NCBI GenBank assembly: GCA_964034945.1
Contig: OZ035962.1
Span: forward strand, 84,465,942-84,529,941
Direction of reading: 5' to 3'
Source: Chrysopilus asiliformis
Lineage: Eukaryota; Arthropoda; Insecta; Diptera; Rhagionidae
Length of the DNA stretch: 64,000 nt
Positions within the stretch are counted from its first letter, which is position 1, and every line of letters starts with the position of its first letter. The position numbers and the translations under genes are program-made. Shown in pieces: positions 46,276 through 57,700 of this stretch. Below the pieces are notes generated by a model. That model was not told where the DNA came from and ran no database searches. It saw only the letters and a program-made list of their open reading frames with translations.

Positions 46276-47035
46276 TCTTAGAAGTTATCCAATTTTACCC
46301 ATTTGAATATTTCAAATCTCTAGCTCAATCCTTTTGAAAGTTAAGGTCGGAATACAATAGGTCCGTCTCAACATTTACGACGACAATGTTGTCTCCCACA
46401 TACAATTGCGCACACTTTGTTGTCCTAAACGTCATTTGCTTTTCATTCGATTTGGCAGTCGGACGGTGAGCCACATATAAGATTCTTTTGTTACTAATTA
46501 TCATACATAATGGGAATGTGCATGTAAGCAACACAGCATACGAACTATATTTCCTAATACTTTCTTCCCTATTACTCTTGAGTGACAAAATTCCGATTTT
46601 ATGACGTCCCCATAAGATTTCATTTTGAATCAATCATGAAATTTTGTCGTCGAGCTGACCGACAAAAGTTAAATTCGGTTCCACTTTTTACGACGATAAA
46701 GTTTGTCGTATTGATTGTATACAGAAGCATAGGGTACTATGAATTTAAAATTTGAAATGTCGCCGTAAATGTTGTGTCGGCCAATTTTGCATTTTATGAT
46801 GTTGACTGACAGACATACGGACAGATAGACGGACAGACAGTGGTTATTTTTTAAATTATTCTCTCCCTCTTTGCCTTCTTGTTCCGGTTTTCGTATTTTT
46901 CCTCTTATTTCTTTTCGTTTTCCAATTTATCGCCTTCCTATTCTATTTCCTCTTTTTCTTCATTAAGGTTGTAGGAAACGCAAGAATTTGTATTCTTGAA
47001 TACAAAACCATGGAAAAAGTATAAAACTTTACCAA

Positions 47036-47112
47036 TCTTCTTCTTTTTTCTTTCATTCTTTTTCATTCTTTTTCATTTTTTTTTCATTCTTTTTCATTTT
47101 TTTTCATTCTTT
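47036..47112 (+). repeat. (TTTTTCATTC)n short tandem repeat
   Basis: About six copies of 'tctttttcattc' with small changes, after a more general pyrimidine-rich stretch from 46855. Confidence 0.8.
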
Positions 47113-47362
47113 ATCTTCAATATTCGCAGTGTGATTTTTTTTTCAAATTTCAAGACTTGGTACTTCTAGGATAGGAATTAAGGGAAATTTTTTCTGGAAA
47201 ACAAAAACTATGAAAAAATAAAACATCTTCGAAAGGACATTGTTTTTGACTAAACGTATAATATTTCATTAATTATTTTATTGTTTCTGGAAATACGAAA
47301 ACATTTGCTGATAAAAAGCGCGGTTTATAAATACAAAGTAAAATCCATCAAATAGGTAGGTA

Positions 47363-48180
47363 CAGTAATCCCTCCAACTGCGTGGTAGAAACGTTCCCCA
47401 AAAAGAGCGCGCACTGGGAAACCGCGCACTGTGAATCCTATTTTGTATGAAATATTGGGGTTAGGTCCCAGATATTAGCAAAATTCCAAAAAAAATAGAA
47501 AAAAGTTTTTATTTAACGACATATTTAAAGTAATACAAAGATATGATATGTATTACTAATCTTTTTGAAAAATTAGTGATTGATTACCCGATTTTTGTTT
47601 TTCATTATGCATTTCTGCGTATGGGGCTAAAGCGGCTGTCAAATTTCTCCGAAATTTTAAGACACGCTCCCTATTAAGAGCTTTTTATTCAAGTTGACTA
47701 CCAAACATTAAAAAAATTGTCAGTTTTTCGTGCGTAAGGTTTTTCTTTCTTATAATCTCTATAACTTCACTTTCATCATTTTCGTCGCTATTATTATCGC
47801 CGAACTGTATCAAAATATCGTCAGCAGTCATATTTTCTTCATTGCTTGCAAGGACTTCTATGATATCTTCTGACTCTAAGTCTTCAAATTCGTCCCCACC
47901 AACTGTCTTACCTAATGTGACAATTTCCACTAAATATAAACACTAATATAAGCACGAAATTACCAAATATGTACGAAGATACCAAATTACCAGCTGATTC
48001 CTTCTTGTCGGGGATTCACCAAAATATATGTTCAGAACATGTTTTTTATACGGAAATTATAAAAAAAACCGCGCAGCTGCGAAATTTTTACCGCGCAGTT
48101 CGAAATTTTGGTATTAAAAACTTAACCGCGCAGTTGCGAAACCGCGCAGTTGCGAAACCGCGCAGTTCGAGGGATTACTG
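47363..48180 (-). mobile_element. Tigger/pogo-like deletion derivative
   Basis: The ends CAGTAATCCCTCCAACTGCG and the complement of CAGTAATCCCTCGAACTGCG are flanked by TA (47361-47362 and 48181-48182). Subterminal 'accgcgcagttgcgaa' copies are repeated at the right. A transposase tail frame lies inside (47685-47930). Confidence 0.92.
47685..47930 (-). CDS. Tigger/pogo transposase C-terminal fragment
   Basis: The reading EIVTLGKTVGGDEFEDLESE, then DIIEVLASNEENMTADDILI, matches the acidic C-terminal tail of Tigger-type pogo transposases (pattern 'IV.LGK..G....E.DV.ELLE.H.EELT.EDL'). The frame has a GTG, not an ATG, at its head; the DNA-binding and DDE domains are not present because of an internal deletion of the 818-bp copy. 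It is a transposon remnant, not a host gene. Confidence 0.8.
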   Translation of the reverse strand: MEIVTLGKTVGGDEFEDLESEDIIEVLASNEENMTADDILIQFGDNNSDENDESEVIEIIRKKNLTHEKLTIFLMFGSQLE

Positions 48181-48182
48181 TA

Positions 48183-49930
48183 TATGTAATCAAAAAATCT
48201 TCTATGATCACCTTTTTTGAAGATTGAAAGGAAGCATTCTCAATATGTAACTTCAATTCTATATGATTTTGCAACCTAATTTTTGAACTCCTCTAGCAAA
48301 TTTTAAAGACTTTTCGTCAAATCATTAAAAAAACTAATAAAAATTTAATATTTGTTCAAGGAAATTTAATATCATATTAAGTATTTTCCTTTAGTAATAG
48401 TGATTTACGATCCATGGATCCCTCAACACACCCATGAAGTACATCATTGACTAATCCAACATAAAATCTACAGAAATATTTATACGCTCTGTAAATTTCA
48501 TCAAAATCACATTAAATATATGTCATTTTAAGAAATCAACAAAAATCTACACAATACTATAATATCACGATAAAACTCCGTCTCAATCGAATGAGATTTA
48601 TGCTACACGATCGAATTCCATAAATTTTCATTTTCGTCCAATCTACATTCGTACATAAATCGTGAAAATTTGTGGTACCGTTCCGTTCCGTTTTTGGGAA
48701 TGATCATCATAAAATTAGCTTTTATGATTATTGCATAAAAATGTGATGAGATCTTGTTTAATTTCGATATTTACTGCCATTGAAAATTAACTTTTTGTTA
48801 AACATAATTGTTTTTAACTCCCTGCTGTGTTCTGTTTTGCTGATATAGCGGTGAGCATCGTTGGAGGTGGTTTTATGGAATAATTTCAAGCGAACATTGA
48901 ATAGTCTAATTTTGACGACATCTCAGTAAAAATATATTTATTGGTTATGAATAAATTGAATCAGCCTTCGTCGTTCAATAATTAAAAACATCATAATGTT
49001 GGAATTGGCGCCAAACCTAACATCATTTACGCCTTTTTTTTGGATATCGATGACACAAAAGTTCATTGCAATGCAACCAAAAACGTTGCTCCAAATCTAA
49101 TTTTTATATTATTACTGAATTAGAGCACGATCAAATCGAGTTCATATCGATAAAATATAAGCCATCGTTGATGGGCTCATAAAAACTCACTTTAAACTTA
49201 ATAATAGTTATCACATTGCATTACATATCACATTTCGTAAATAACAAGAGTACTAAAATTGTTGTAATAGAGAATTTTCAGATACAAAACAAGATTGTTT
49301 TTTGATCAAATTCATCGGAACAATATAATCAATCGTTATTAGAAAAAGAAAACACCACACATAGCTAATGTTTAACAATTTTCGATATTTATCTCGAAAC
49401 CGATTTGAAATCGGATGCAAAATGGATAAATTTATGAAGATCGCTAGGTTAGCACCCATAGAGCAACAAAAATACTGATCGGAGTTGTTGTATACTGATC
49501 ATGATTTCAAAGAAAACAGTAATCATTAGGTAGATTTTCGTTATGGGAAACTGCATTTTATCGGATCAACGATCTGTTTTGATCACAGGTGAGATCAATT
49601 CAATGATTATATGCTTAAGTTGCATGCGCCATAGTGAGTGGGGTTCCCCCACCAACAACAGATCTTCGCTTATCTATCAAATCAGATTGAATTCATCTTA
49701 AAGATTCTATCGATTGGGCTGGTTTTATTCATTGGTCTGATGTGTCTCGACAAAATATATGATCACTGATCGATAGCTATAAATTTTGATATCCAATCAA
49801 TCTGAGTCGGTGGGCGACAACAGTTTATGAAGTTTAAAGTATCTAAGAACCCGACAAAAGTTCTCATGGAAAATGACTACAAAAAAGAAAATTTTAAGAA
49901 GTCGTGTTGTCTTTGTTCTAGAGTTTATGG
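48183..49930. other. Unique region, no gene seen
   Basis: Rich in GATC/ATCGAT-type words (for example 48580-48660 and 49580-49800) and free of recognised repeats. No frame with coding character. Confidence 0.35.
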
Positions 49931-50245
49931 TTAAAAAAAACTAAAAAAAATTTTTTTTAACCTTGTATTTAAAAAAATGCATTAAAAAGGAAAGAATAGT
50001 TTTTTGGCTGCTCTGTATCAAGAGTAAAAGTGATATAAATATTTATTTTATTTTTCATGCTTTTATCTCACTTCTATTTCTGATTTGCTGCACCCAAAAA
50101 TTATTTTTTCATTTTTAGGGCATTTAAAAAAAAATTTTTTTCCAATTTTTCAAATTTTTTTTTTGATTTCTAGTCATTTTGTATGACTAAAACCCCAAAT
50201 TAATATCTGTCCATCGACATGCTCTGTCTGTAATGTCTGTCTGTC
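49931..50245 (+). mobile_element. Family D fragment
   Basis: 'tttaaaaaaatgcattaaaa' and 'aagtgatataaatatttatt' match the left part of the copy at 25616, followed by 'ttgatttctagtcattttg'. A short GTCTGTCTG stretch ends it. Confidence 0.5.
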
Positions 50246-50272
50246 GACATACTTTTATCTATATACTTTTTA

Positions 50273-50868
50273 TACCCGTATGGTGAAACCAAAGGATATA
50301 TTAACTTTGCTTTACCGTTTGTAACGCCAAGATCCCGTCATCACACAAAAAAATGAATTACACTAGTGTGTTTAGAATGATAAAAAAAATTGAATTTTGC
50401 ATGTCCGTCCGTCTGTCCGTCCGTCTGTCCGTCCGTCCGTCCGTCCGTCTGTCCGTCTGTGGCGCGGATTGCGGGTGCACGGATTGAGCTAGAGACTTGA
50501 AATTTTACGCAGATTCGTTTTCCGTAAAATGTGCCGCTAAGTTCGTTAATGGGCAAAAATGGACCATTAGGGGGGGGGGGGGGGGGGGGAGTACCCCCCA
50601 TACGAACGAAAATGTTTTTTGCAAATATCTCAAAAACGGCATCTTACCAAAAAAGTCCAAGAACAAAAATTATTTAGGATATGATTCTACATAAAACTCC
50701 CATACATCAAAATCCGATTGGAATAAATTTTAAAAATTCTTATTGGAAAGTTTGACTTCAAAGTGGAATTTTGGTACAACTGTTCGAATTTTGATACGAA
50801 TATCACCATACGGGTCTCCAATGATTGCCAGATTGGCAATTATAGCTTTTGTTATGCTTAGTTTTCGA
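50273..50868 (-). mobile_element. Family A copy
   Basis: ACCCGTATGGTGAAACCAAA at the left and 'tcaccatacgggtctccaat' then 'gccagattggcaattatagc' at the right. GTCY tract at 50403-50460; poly-G run at about 50571-50589. Confidence 0.8.
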
Positions 50869-50869
50869 A

Positions 50870-51690
50870 TAGATATCCTTACAGACTTTTTAACGTCAGA
50901 TAAGACTTTTTCTGGAAAATTTGAAGAAAAGGACATTGAAGCTATCCTTATATGACCTTCCGTTATTCCTACAGACTTCTAATCGTTATAATCAGATTCA
51001 TTGACCCCAAAACCGCCGGAGGCGTCTCTTTCCAAAAAATGTGAGGAAAAGGATAATTACGTTATCCTTACAGGACGTTCCGTTGTTCTTACAAACTTCT
51101 TAACGTCACAATCGGATTTAGTGACTCCAAAACCCCCCAGATATGATTTTTTTCGAAAAATTTCCGAAAAATTTGAGGAATAATCTCGTTATCCTTACAG
51201 GACATTCCCTTATCCTTACAAGGACGAAGTAGTGAAAGTATTGTATTGTCATCCGAGTTACGTATGTGTGAAAATTTTAAGTCAATATAATGAGTCGAAG
51301 TGGATCAAAATTTTGTTTGCAAGTTTTGACCCTGACAGACAGAGAAACACAAAAACAGGCAAACAGAGAAACAGACCAACAGACCAAACGACAAACAGAC
51401 AAACAGTCAAACAGACAAACAGGCAAACAGGCAAACAGACAAACAGACAAACAGACAAACAGACAAACAGACAAACAGACAAACAGACAAACAGACAAAC
51501 AGACAAACAGACAAACAGACAAACAGACAAACAGACAAACAGACAAACAGACAAACAGACAAACAGACAAACAGACAAACAGACAAACAGACAAACAGAC
51601 AAACAGACAAACAGACAAAACAGACAAAACAGACAAAACAGACAAACAGACAAACAGACAAACAGAAAAACAGACAAATACTAAATAAAA
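50870..51690 (+). mobile_element. Family D copy with expanded microsatellite
   Basis: It carries four 'ttatccttac'-type motifs, 'aaggacgaagtagtgaaagt' and 'gaccctgacagacagagaaa', and ends 'actaaataaaagtac'. At the position where other copies have two or three GACAGACG units, this copy has a tract of about 340 bp. Confidence 0.75.
51343..51684 (+). repeat. (ACAGACAA)n microsatellite
   Basis: About 40 near-perfect 8-bp units, with ACAGACAAA variants near 51617-51645. Because 8 is not a multiple of 3, all three frames on both strands lack stops. Five overlapping frames of 105 to 150 codons (TDKQTNRQ or CLSVCLFV repeats) are artefacts. Confidence 0.95.
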
Positions 51691-53215
51691 GTACAATTGT
51701 TGAAATTTTTGAATCAAACTGCAATTAATGTTCTATGTTCTAAATTGGCAAGAAATCAAAACTGTGTGGAATGGCCTCGTCCTATCCTACATCACTAAAA
51801 TTTATGTGTTCGTGAGCTTGAAATCATGAAATGATTAAATATCATAAATGGCTTTAAACGGTTTTCATCAATTATGTGTCAAAACGTAGAAATTTAGCAA
51901 TCCTGAGAATTTGTTTGTTGAAGAAATGTTTTTTAAACAAGCTATTCTCTCTGTTGTTACAAAATTACCAGACCAGACTAAAATGTGATCGTTGATTCAT
52001 ATTTTCAATTTAAAAATCATTAAAACGCATGTTTTAATCAAAATTTATAGCTGTTTTTAAAAATTCTATCACAATAAATTATTTCTTCATTTCGATCTAA
52101 TATGCCTAATCATCTAAATGTTAGACTAGAATAAAAATTTAAGCAAATGAAGTTATGATCATTTTATGACATCAACTGTATTAAAATCCATGATTATTTT
52201 CATGATGTACATGAAGAGCATTTAATTTCCTTTGACGGTCCTCTTGTAATATTAACATTAATCAGATCCATCTACCACTATTTTATCTTTTCTTAAAAGA
52301 CTCTTTAACCGCAATTTCGCTTTAATGATGTCTACTCATTAATATCTCGGCTACATTTCTAATTAGAATTGTTGGTGCTATTCATCTATTAAACTATAAT
52401 CAATTTATAGTGCCGCCCTAACAAGGTCAATTCTTAACTATGAAAATGCTGCGTTGTAGCAATCGGGGCGGGCATCTTTTCAGTAAGCTGTTGCGTGAAA
52501 ATAGATTAAAAATTCTTCAGTATCGGATTATAGTTTTAATGTTTAATCGCGCCTTTTTACAGATATCAATTAAGATTATGAGCGTGATTTCATTTACATC
52601 ACCGGTAATAGGCGCTAAATAAAACATATGATCACAATGTGGTATTAAATATTGCCAACATGAAGGTGTCTCAACATAAATAGTAAAAGTCTTAATATGA
52701 TCGTAGAGATATCCGCGAATTGCTTTTATTTTGTTTTGTGAGATCAATTGATATTCTTATACTGACGGAGAAAAGGTATTGTTTTCAATTTAATATTTAA
52801 TTTCTGTGACTGTCGTTAAAATACGGTATACTTTTACGGCGAGAGGGTAAGTCTGCGATATATAGATGGGTAGGGGAGTTGGGTAAAGCCTAAAATTAAA
52901 CTGACATATGTTATGGACAGCGCCTTTATATAAATTAGCTTTGATTTTTGAAAATTACTTAAAAACGTTCTAAGAACTTTTTTTTCTGGAAACTTTTTTT
53001 AATACTTTTTAAGAACTTTTGTTCAGGTGCATTTTTGGAAATTATAAAATTAGCCAGGGTTGAAAAACAAGTAATTTCGGTAATGAGAATTCCTGTAGTT
53101 ACGCAATAATGAATTTATCTGATGAACATATCTTCGAGATTTCCGTAGCGTGTTTTAATTCCTTTTAGAACACCGATTTCGCACACACAAGTGACTTAAG
53201 TAAAATGTATCTAAA
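51691..53215. other. Unique AT-rich region
   Basis: No repeat or gene recognised. Frames of 60 to 76 codons at 52440-52747 overlap on opposite strands and are not convincing. Confidence 0.35.
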
Positions 53216-53408
53216 TAGGGGAGACCGGGGCTATTCCGAACGTTTTCGGAATAGCCGTCCTGGTGGCTGGATGTCGGCGATTTCAATTTCGAAAAATTAT
53301 CTATCTTATAGAAAATTCTGTGCTCTACAACTTCCAAGAACATTGTTAACCCGTCGGAGCATCGCAAATAGGCTTTTTTGGTCGATTAATGAAATATGAA
53401 TTTTCGTT

Positions 53409-53437
53409 CGAATCAGCCCCACGGTGGGGCTGATTCG
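53409..53437. repeat. Palindrome of AGCCCCAC motif
   Basis: CGAATCAGCCCCAC immediately followed by its reverse complement around CCAC|GGTG-type centre. It lies inside the pogo-like element. Confidence 0.85.
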
Positions 53438-53536
53438 CACAAAAGCGAGATTAGTGTTTTGAGGCGGTTTTCAAGGCGAGAAATGTAGAAAAGAGGTGAA
53501 TAAAAAATGAAAAAAAAGGAAATTTTGTTAAAAAAC

Positions 53537-53704
53537 TCATTTGTTTTTATTTATGATTTCATTACCATCACATAGAAACAAATATGTTCGTTTTAATTTT
53601 TGCATTGATTTTTTGCCGGGCGTCCGCGTTTCTTTGGAGCGGCCGCTGGCTTCTTCCGTGCCTTCGCGCCTTTCTTCCTTCTTACGTTTATATGTACGCA
53701 CCAT
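53537..53704 (-). pseudogene. pogo-like transposase N-terminus, truncated
   Basis: From an ATG the frame reads MVRTYKRKKEERREGTEEA, close in pattern to the start of insect pogo/Tigger transposases (M-V/P-R-x-Y-K-R-K-T-x-R...SEEAL). It then degenerates and stops after 56 codons without a complete helix-turn-helix or any DDE domain. A hydrophobic open stretch lies upstream in the same frame (to 53863) but has no ATG and covers the AGCCCC repeats. Confidence 0.6.
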
Positions 53705-54195
53705 CCTAAACCAAATCGTAAAAACTGCAATCAAAATCATAAAAACGAAAAAATAAACAAAGAAAACACCGAAACACATGTAAAAAATCGCGTTCGAATT
53801 AGCCCCACCGAAAATGTACAGAATAGCCCCACACCCATTTTTCGCAGTCAGAAACGCGCTCAACAGAAATACACGAACCGATCGACTAAACTATATTTCA
53901 TTCCGAAAGAGCACTAATAACTTACTTTGTGTACAAAAATTCACAATGAAAACTTCGAAATAACTCTCAGAAATCGAAACTTTCTGCGCAGAAAATATTT
54001 TCAGCGAACGCACGAAAAAACAAAAACAAACAAATATGGCGTCGCATTGCCGAGAATGGTGCGCAACTACTGACGTTCGTTTACCGTACCGAGAGCCAGC
54101 TTCAGCTAAAATGTCCGCTCTCTAGCTCATCACAAACGCGCGCATACTCAAATAGAAGAAAACTGCTTTGTTCGGAATAGCCCTGGTCTCCCCTA

Positions 54196-56975
54196 CGCTT
54201 TACACCTGAGCGCAAACTATTTTACCGAATTTCTTTCAAGCCGGTTAACTCTAAAAGGAATTACGTGTGTTTCACCGGCACATCTTGTTTTCAAACACAA
54301 TATTTTTATAGATGTTCACAACTGTTCCAATTTTCAATTTTTTCATTTGCTGGAGAACCGTAAAAAAATTGCGTTTTTCAATCCTTTCATATCCAGGGAT
54401 TTTTTTTTGTGCTTTTCTCAAAAACTAGAGCCAATCTAGCCAAACCACTTGCAGATTCGGAATCAGTGACGTTAAATTATCATTAAAAGATTGTAAAATC
54501 TTTTGCAACACAAAAAAAAGTTGTTTTTTGTCGGGTAGTGTAATTATTAAAAAAACAAGGAGACAAAACAAAATTATTTGGAGGAATTTTGATCTCGATT
54601 TTGTTATTTGTACTCTTAAAGTGTTTCTTTTTACTTACCTGTGCTTGATTAGAATTTTAAAGAAGCCGCGATTTTTTCATAAGTTGTTTAGAAGTGATTT
54701 CCAGATTTTTTCAATATTTCTAAAACTTGTACAAAAAACTTTAACCCGGCATCGACTGGTCCACATTCTAATCTCTTATAAAACAGTAATAGAAATCTCT
54801 GAAAAACAAATCAAATCATCTAAAGGAAAAATGATGTTTTCTACAGACGATTTTCAAACCAGCACGTAGATCTCAAAAAAACCCAATAGATGAACATGGA
54901 AACAATTTATCCGGAGAAAACATTCCGGTAGTCAGTAAGTTGTACTCGTAAATCTGCTGATGATAATCAGTGATCCTAAAAAACTAACCTTTAACCTAAT
55001 TAAGAAACCGACAAGAATATCTAAACCTATTTCTGTGTTATGGCGCTATAAAAACTAAGGACGAAACCTGGAAATCACAAGCAACCGGCATCCGCAAAAC
55101 GGGCTTCCATCTTAAATACCATCTTAAATACCTGATGTGATCTTGTCAACGATCATAGATCACAACAAAGTCACATGAGGAGTGAGTTTTCCCACACTCC
55201 AACGGAACCAACGAGGCTGTTTATCAAAAGTCACAAGAATCCAAGTCAATGTCAGAGTAATGGCACAAGTGGAAGAGGAATTATGGTTGTCCACATGAGG
55301 AAGATATGGATCAACTGCAAATGGAATGAATGGGAGTTGTGCCAAGGCCCATCCGTATAAATGGAGGATCGTTGCGTCTTTGGCCTCTCAACTTTTTCAT
55401 CTTCACTATTCTTTCATATACCTAAATTCAGTATGTCAGATAAGATGCCATGTCGATGCAATAATTCATTGTGACTGTATCTTTATATCTGGTCATCTAC
55501 GTATCTATCTATCTATCTATCTACGTGTGTACAATACACATGAACTAAGAATAGTTGACAATAGCGAAAAACCAACAACACCAACAACAACAATAATAAC
55601 CGAAACATTATGTTTAAACGATAAATATGCAAATTAGAAGATCGATCAACCGATATGTTAGAGCACAGTTTGAATGCGATCCATCGAACGAACCACCATT
55701 TCGACAGTAATAAAAACTTCCAAAAATTTTTTTTTTTGAATTTAAATATCGGGGCCATATATCAAACGAGAGTGAAAAAAGGAAGGAAATTTGAGACGAT
55801 ATTAACATTTATGCGTTTTTCGGCTTTAAAGGAAATACAAAATTGTTGAATATACCAACTTTTATAAAATGATCATCATTTAACGATGAAAGTCATCAGT
55901 CAGTCAAACGAATCCGAAAGTATTTCCGAAGTATTTATGAGTTTTTAGCAAATTTTTGCAAATATTTCCCTAAAGGTGGCAATTTTGTTAAATACCAGTA
56001 CGTACAAATGGCAACGGATTAATTGGATCAAATAGGCTCGAAAATTAATGTCGGTAACATAATATGATGGCCACGCCGCGCCGGTCGTCGCGCGACATTC
56101 TGAATAACCATTAATTGTGACCATCCTTTCTACCGGTGATCGGGAGTATTCTTAAGAATTTGCAAGGGTTTTAGGTAGAATGTGCAGATCAGTCGGAAGA
56201 TACAAAGATATTCGAGAAGATCTATGCGACAGAAAGTGAGAATAAATTATCTTGATTGAGACCTTTTAGCCGGCAATTTACTTTATTAAGTGATCTTAGT
56301 TGACTGATTTATGTACCGGTGTAAACGTAAACGTATCTGGGTAGCCAAAACCGTGACAAATCACTACGCCATTCAAATTTTATTGAGATGGTAATATGTT
56401 GGACTAATTCAAGGAATACTAAAATTTGTGTACTTACCAAAGGCGAAAATTCAAAAAAAAAAAAATTTTAAATGTATAAATTGTTTTAAAAGTTGATGTT
56501 ATTGTGACGAGCTAGGAGCGGGGTTTATGGAATTTGAGGGGGGAGGGGGTGAATAAAAAGTTGTTTCAGGCAAGACTTTTGAATATCGAAAATCCAATGA
56601 AGATCCCTTGACGCAGCGGTTCCAAAGATAGCAAGAAGGGGTTCAAAAGGGAGCCGATTTTTTGGAAATATAAGTAAAAAGTTTTTATAATAGACAAGTA
56701 TTCCTGTATCAATTTTTAGCTGAATCGAACCAGCCCTTCTAGCGTGATGTCGCTAAATGTTCCATCAGTAAAAGATCAGTAAATAAATCGACAGAGGGTA
56801 AAAAGAGATAAAGGGAGCAAAACCGTAAATACACGGTAATTTTCTTTGGCACTCAAGCTATATTTCGCAAAAAACCGTATGAAAATCGGTTGAGTCAATT
56901 AGACTCGAAACGTCTCAAGTATAACAATAAATTTTATGGGAAGGGGGGACTCTCATACTCTATATGAGAATTACA
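54196..56975. other. Unique region with a possible core promoter
   Basis: TATAAATGGAGG at 55357-55368 is followed by 'cctctcaactttttc' at about 55379, a reasonable TATA/start spacing, but only a 13-codon ATG frame (55434) follows. (TCTA)n of about five units is at 55502-55523. Other frames are short. 56525-56560 has a short poly-G-rich patch. Confidence 0.35.
55357..55395 (+). promoter_or_regulatory. Possible TATA-type core promoter
   Basis: TATAAATG in a GC-richer context with a CTCAAC initiator-like word 25-30 bases downstream. No recognised downstream gene, so confidence is low. Confidence 0.2.
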
Positions 56976-56979
56976 TAGA

Positions 56980-57414
56980 AGTATATGAGATTTAGTATAC
57001 CGTTTGTAACGCATCGCACCAATCATCGTACAGAAAAATAAATTATGCCAGGTTGTTGGGGATGACAAAAGATTTTGATTTCCGCATGTCCGTCCGTCTG
57101 TCTGTCCGTCTGTCTGTATGTCCGTCTGTCTGTATATCTGTCTGTCTGTCCGTCTGTCTGTATGTTCGTCTGTCTGTATGTCCGTCTGTCTGTACGTCTG
57201 TATGTCTGTCTGTATGTCTGTCTGTCTGTCCATCTATCTTTATGTCTGTCCGTCTGTCTGTATGTCTGTGTGGCTTTCTGTCTGTATGTCCGTCTGTCTG
57301 TATGTCTGTCTGTCTGTCCATCGATCTTTCTTTCTGTCCGTCTGTCTGTCTGTCTGTCTGGCTTTCTGTCCGTCTGTTTGTCTGTCTGTCTGTCTGGCTT
57401 TCTGTCCGTCTGTT

Positions 57415-57465
<51 letters not shown>

Positions 57466-57700
57466 TCGTCTGTCTCTCTATCCGTCTGTCGGTCCGTCCG
57501 TCTGTCTGTCTATCTGTCTGTCCATCTGTCTGTCCCTTTGTCTGTCCGTCCGTCTGTCTGTTCGTCTGTCTAGTCTTTGCGTCTGTCCGTCCGTGAGCGT
57601 CATAGCTTTCGAAAGGATTGAGCTAATGACTTGAAATTTTTTTAGTTGCGTTTCTCATAAATAACAACCATAAGTTCTTGAACGGGCAAAATAGGATGTG
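56980..57700 (-). mobile_element. Family B copy with long GTCY tract
   Basis: 'tatgagatttagtataccgt', 'caggttgttggggatgacaa' and 'gctttcgaaaggattgagct' are the family B parts. Between them lies a 515-bp GTCY tract. Confidence 0.8.
57082..57598 (+). repeat. (GTCTGTCY)n microsatellite, 515 bp
   Basis: Tetranucleotide GTCT/GTCC/GTAT units, with higher-order copies of 'ctggctttctgtccgtctgt' and 'tgtccatcgatctttc'-like segments. The frames of 92 to 193 codons here encode VCLSVCLS- or TDRQTDIQ-type repeats and are not genes. Confidence 0.95.

Larger units (their letters stand above)
43179..47362. other. Unique AT-rich region with pyrimidine tracts
   Basis: No gene was recognised. 43738-43795 holds a 14-bp direct repeat ('tcaaattttcaaa', about 4 copies). 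45990-46280 and 46850-47110 are TTC/TTTC-rich on the plus strand (separate entries). 46800-46845 has a short GACAGACGG tract with no clear family A or B flanks. Confidence 0.4.
53218..54193 (-). mobile_element. pogo-like element, GGGGAGACC ends
   Basis: GGGGAGACCGGGGCTATTCC at the left and the complement of GGGGAGACCAGGGCTATTCC at the right, flanked by TA (53216-53217 and 54194-54195). The motif AATAGCCCC/AATCAGCCCC occurs several times in both orientations, including a palindrome at 53409-53437. A transposase N-terminus remnant (53537-53704) supports pogo. Confidence 0.88.

Noticed and set aside
45919..46281. A 120-codon Phe/Leu-rich frame resembling a membrane protein
   Set aside because: It arises from a TTC/TTTC-rich tract; composition follows the DNA repeat.
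51232..51724. Five overlapping open frames of 105-150 codons
   Set aside because: An 8-bp repeat (ACAGACAA) without stops in any phase produces them; microsatellite only.
56934..57634. Open frames of 92-193 codons on both strands
   Set aside because: Translations of the GTCY microsatellite in a family B repeat.
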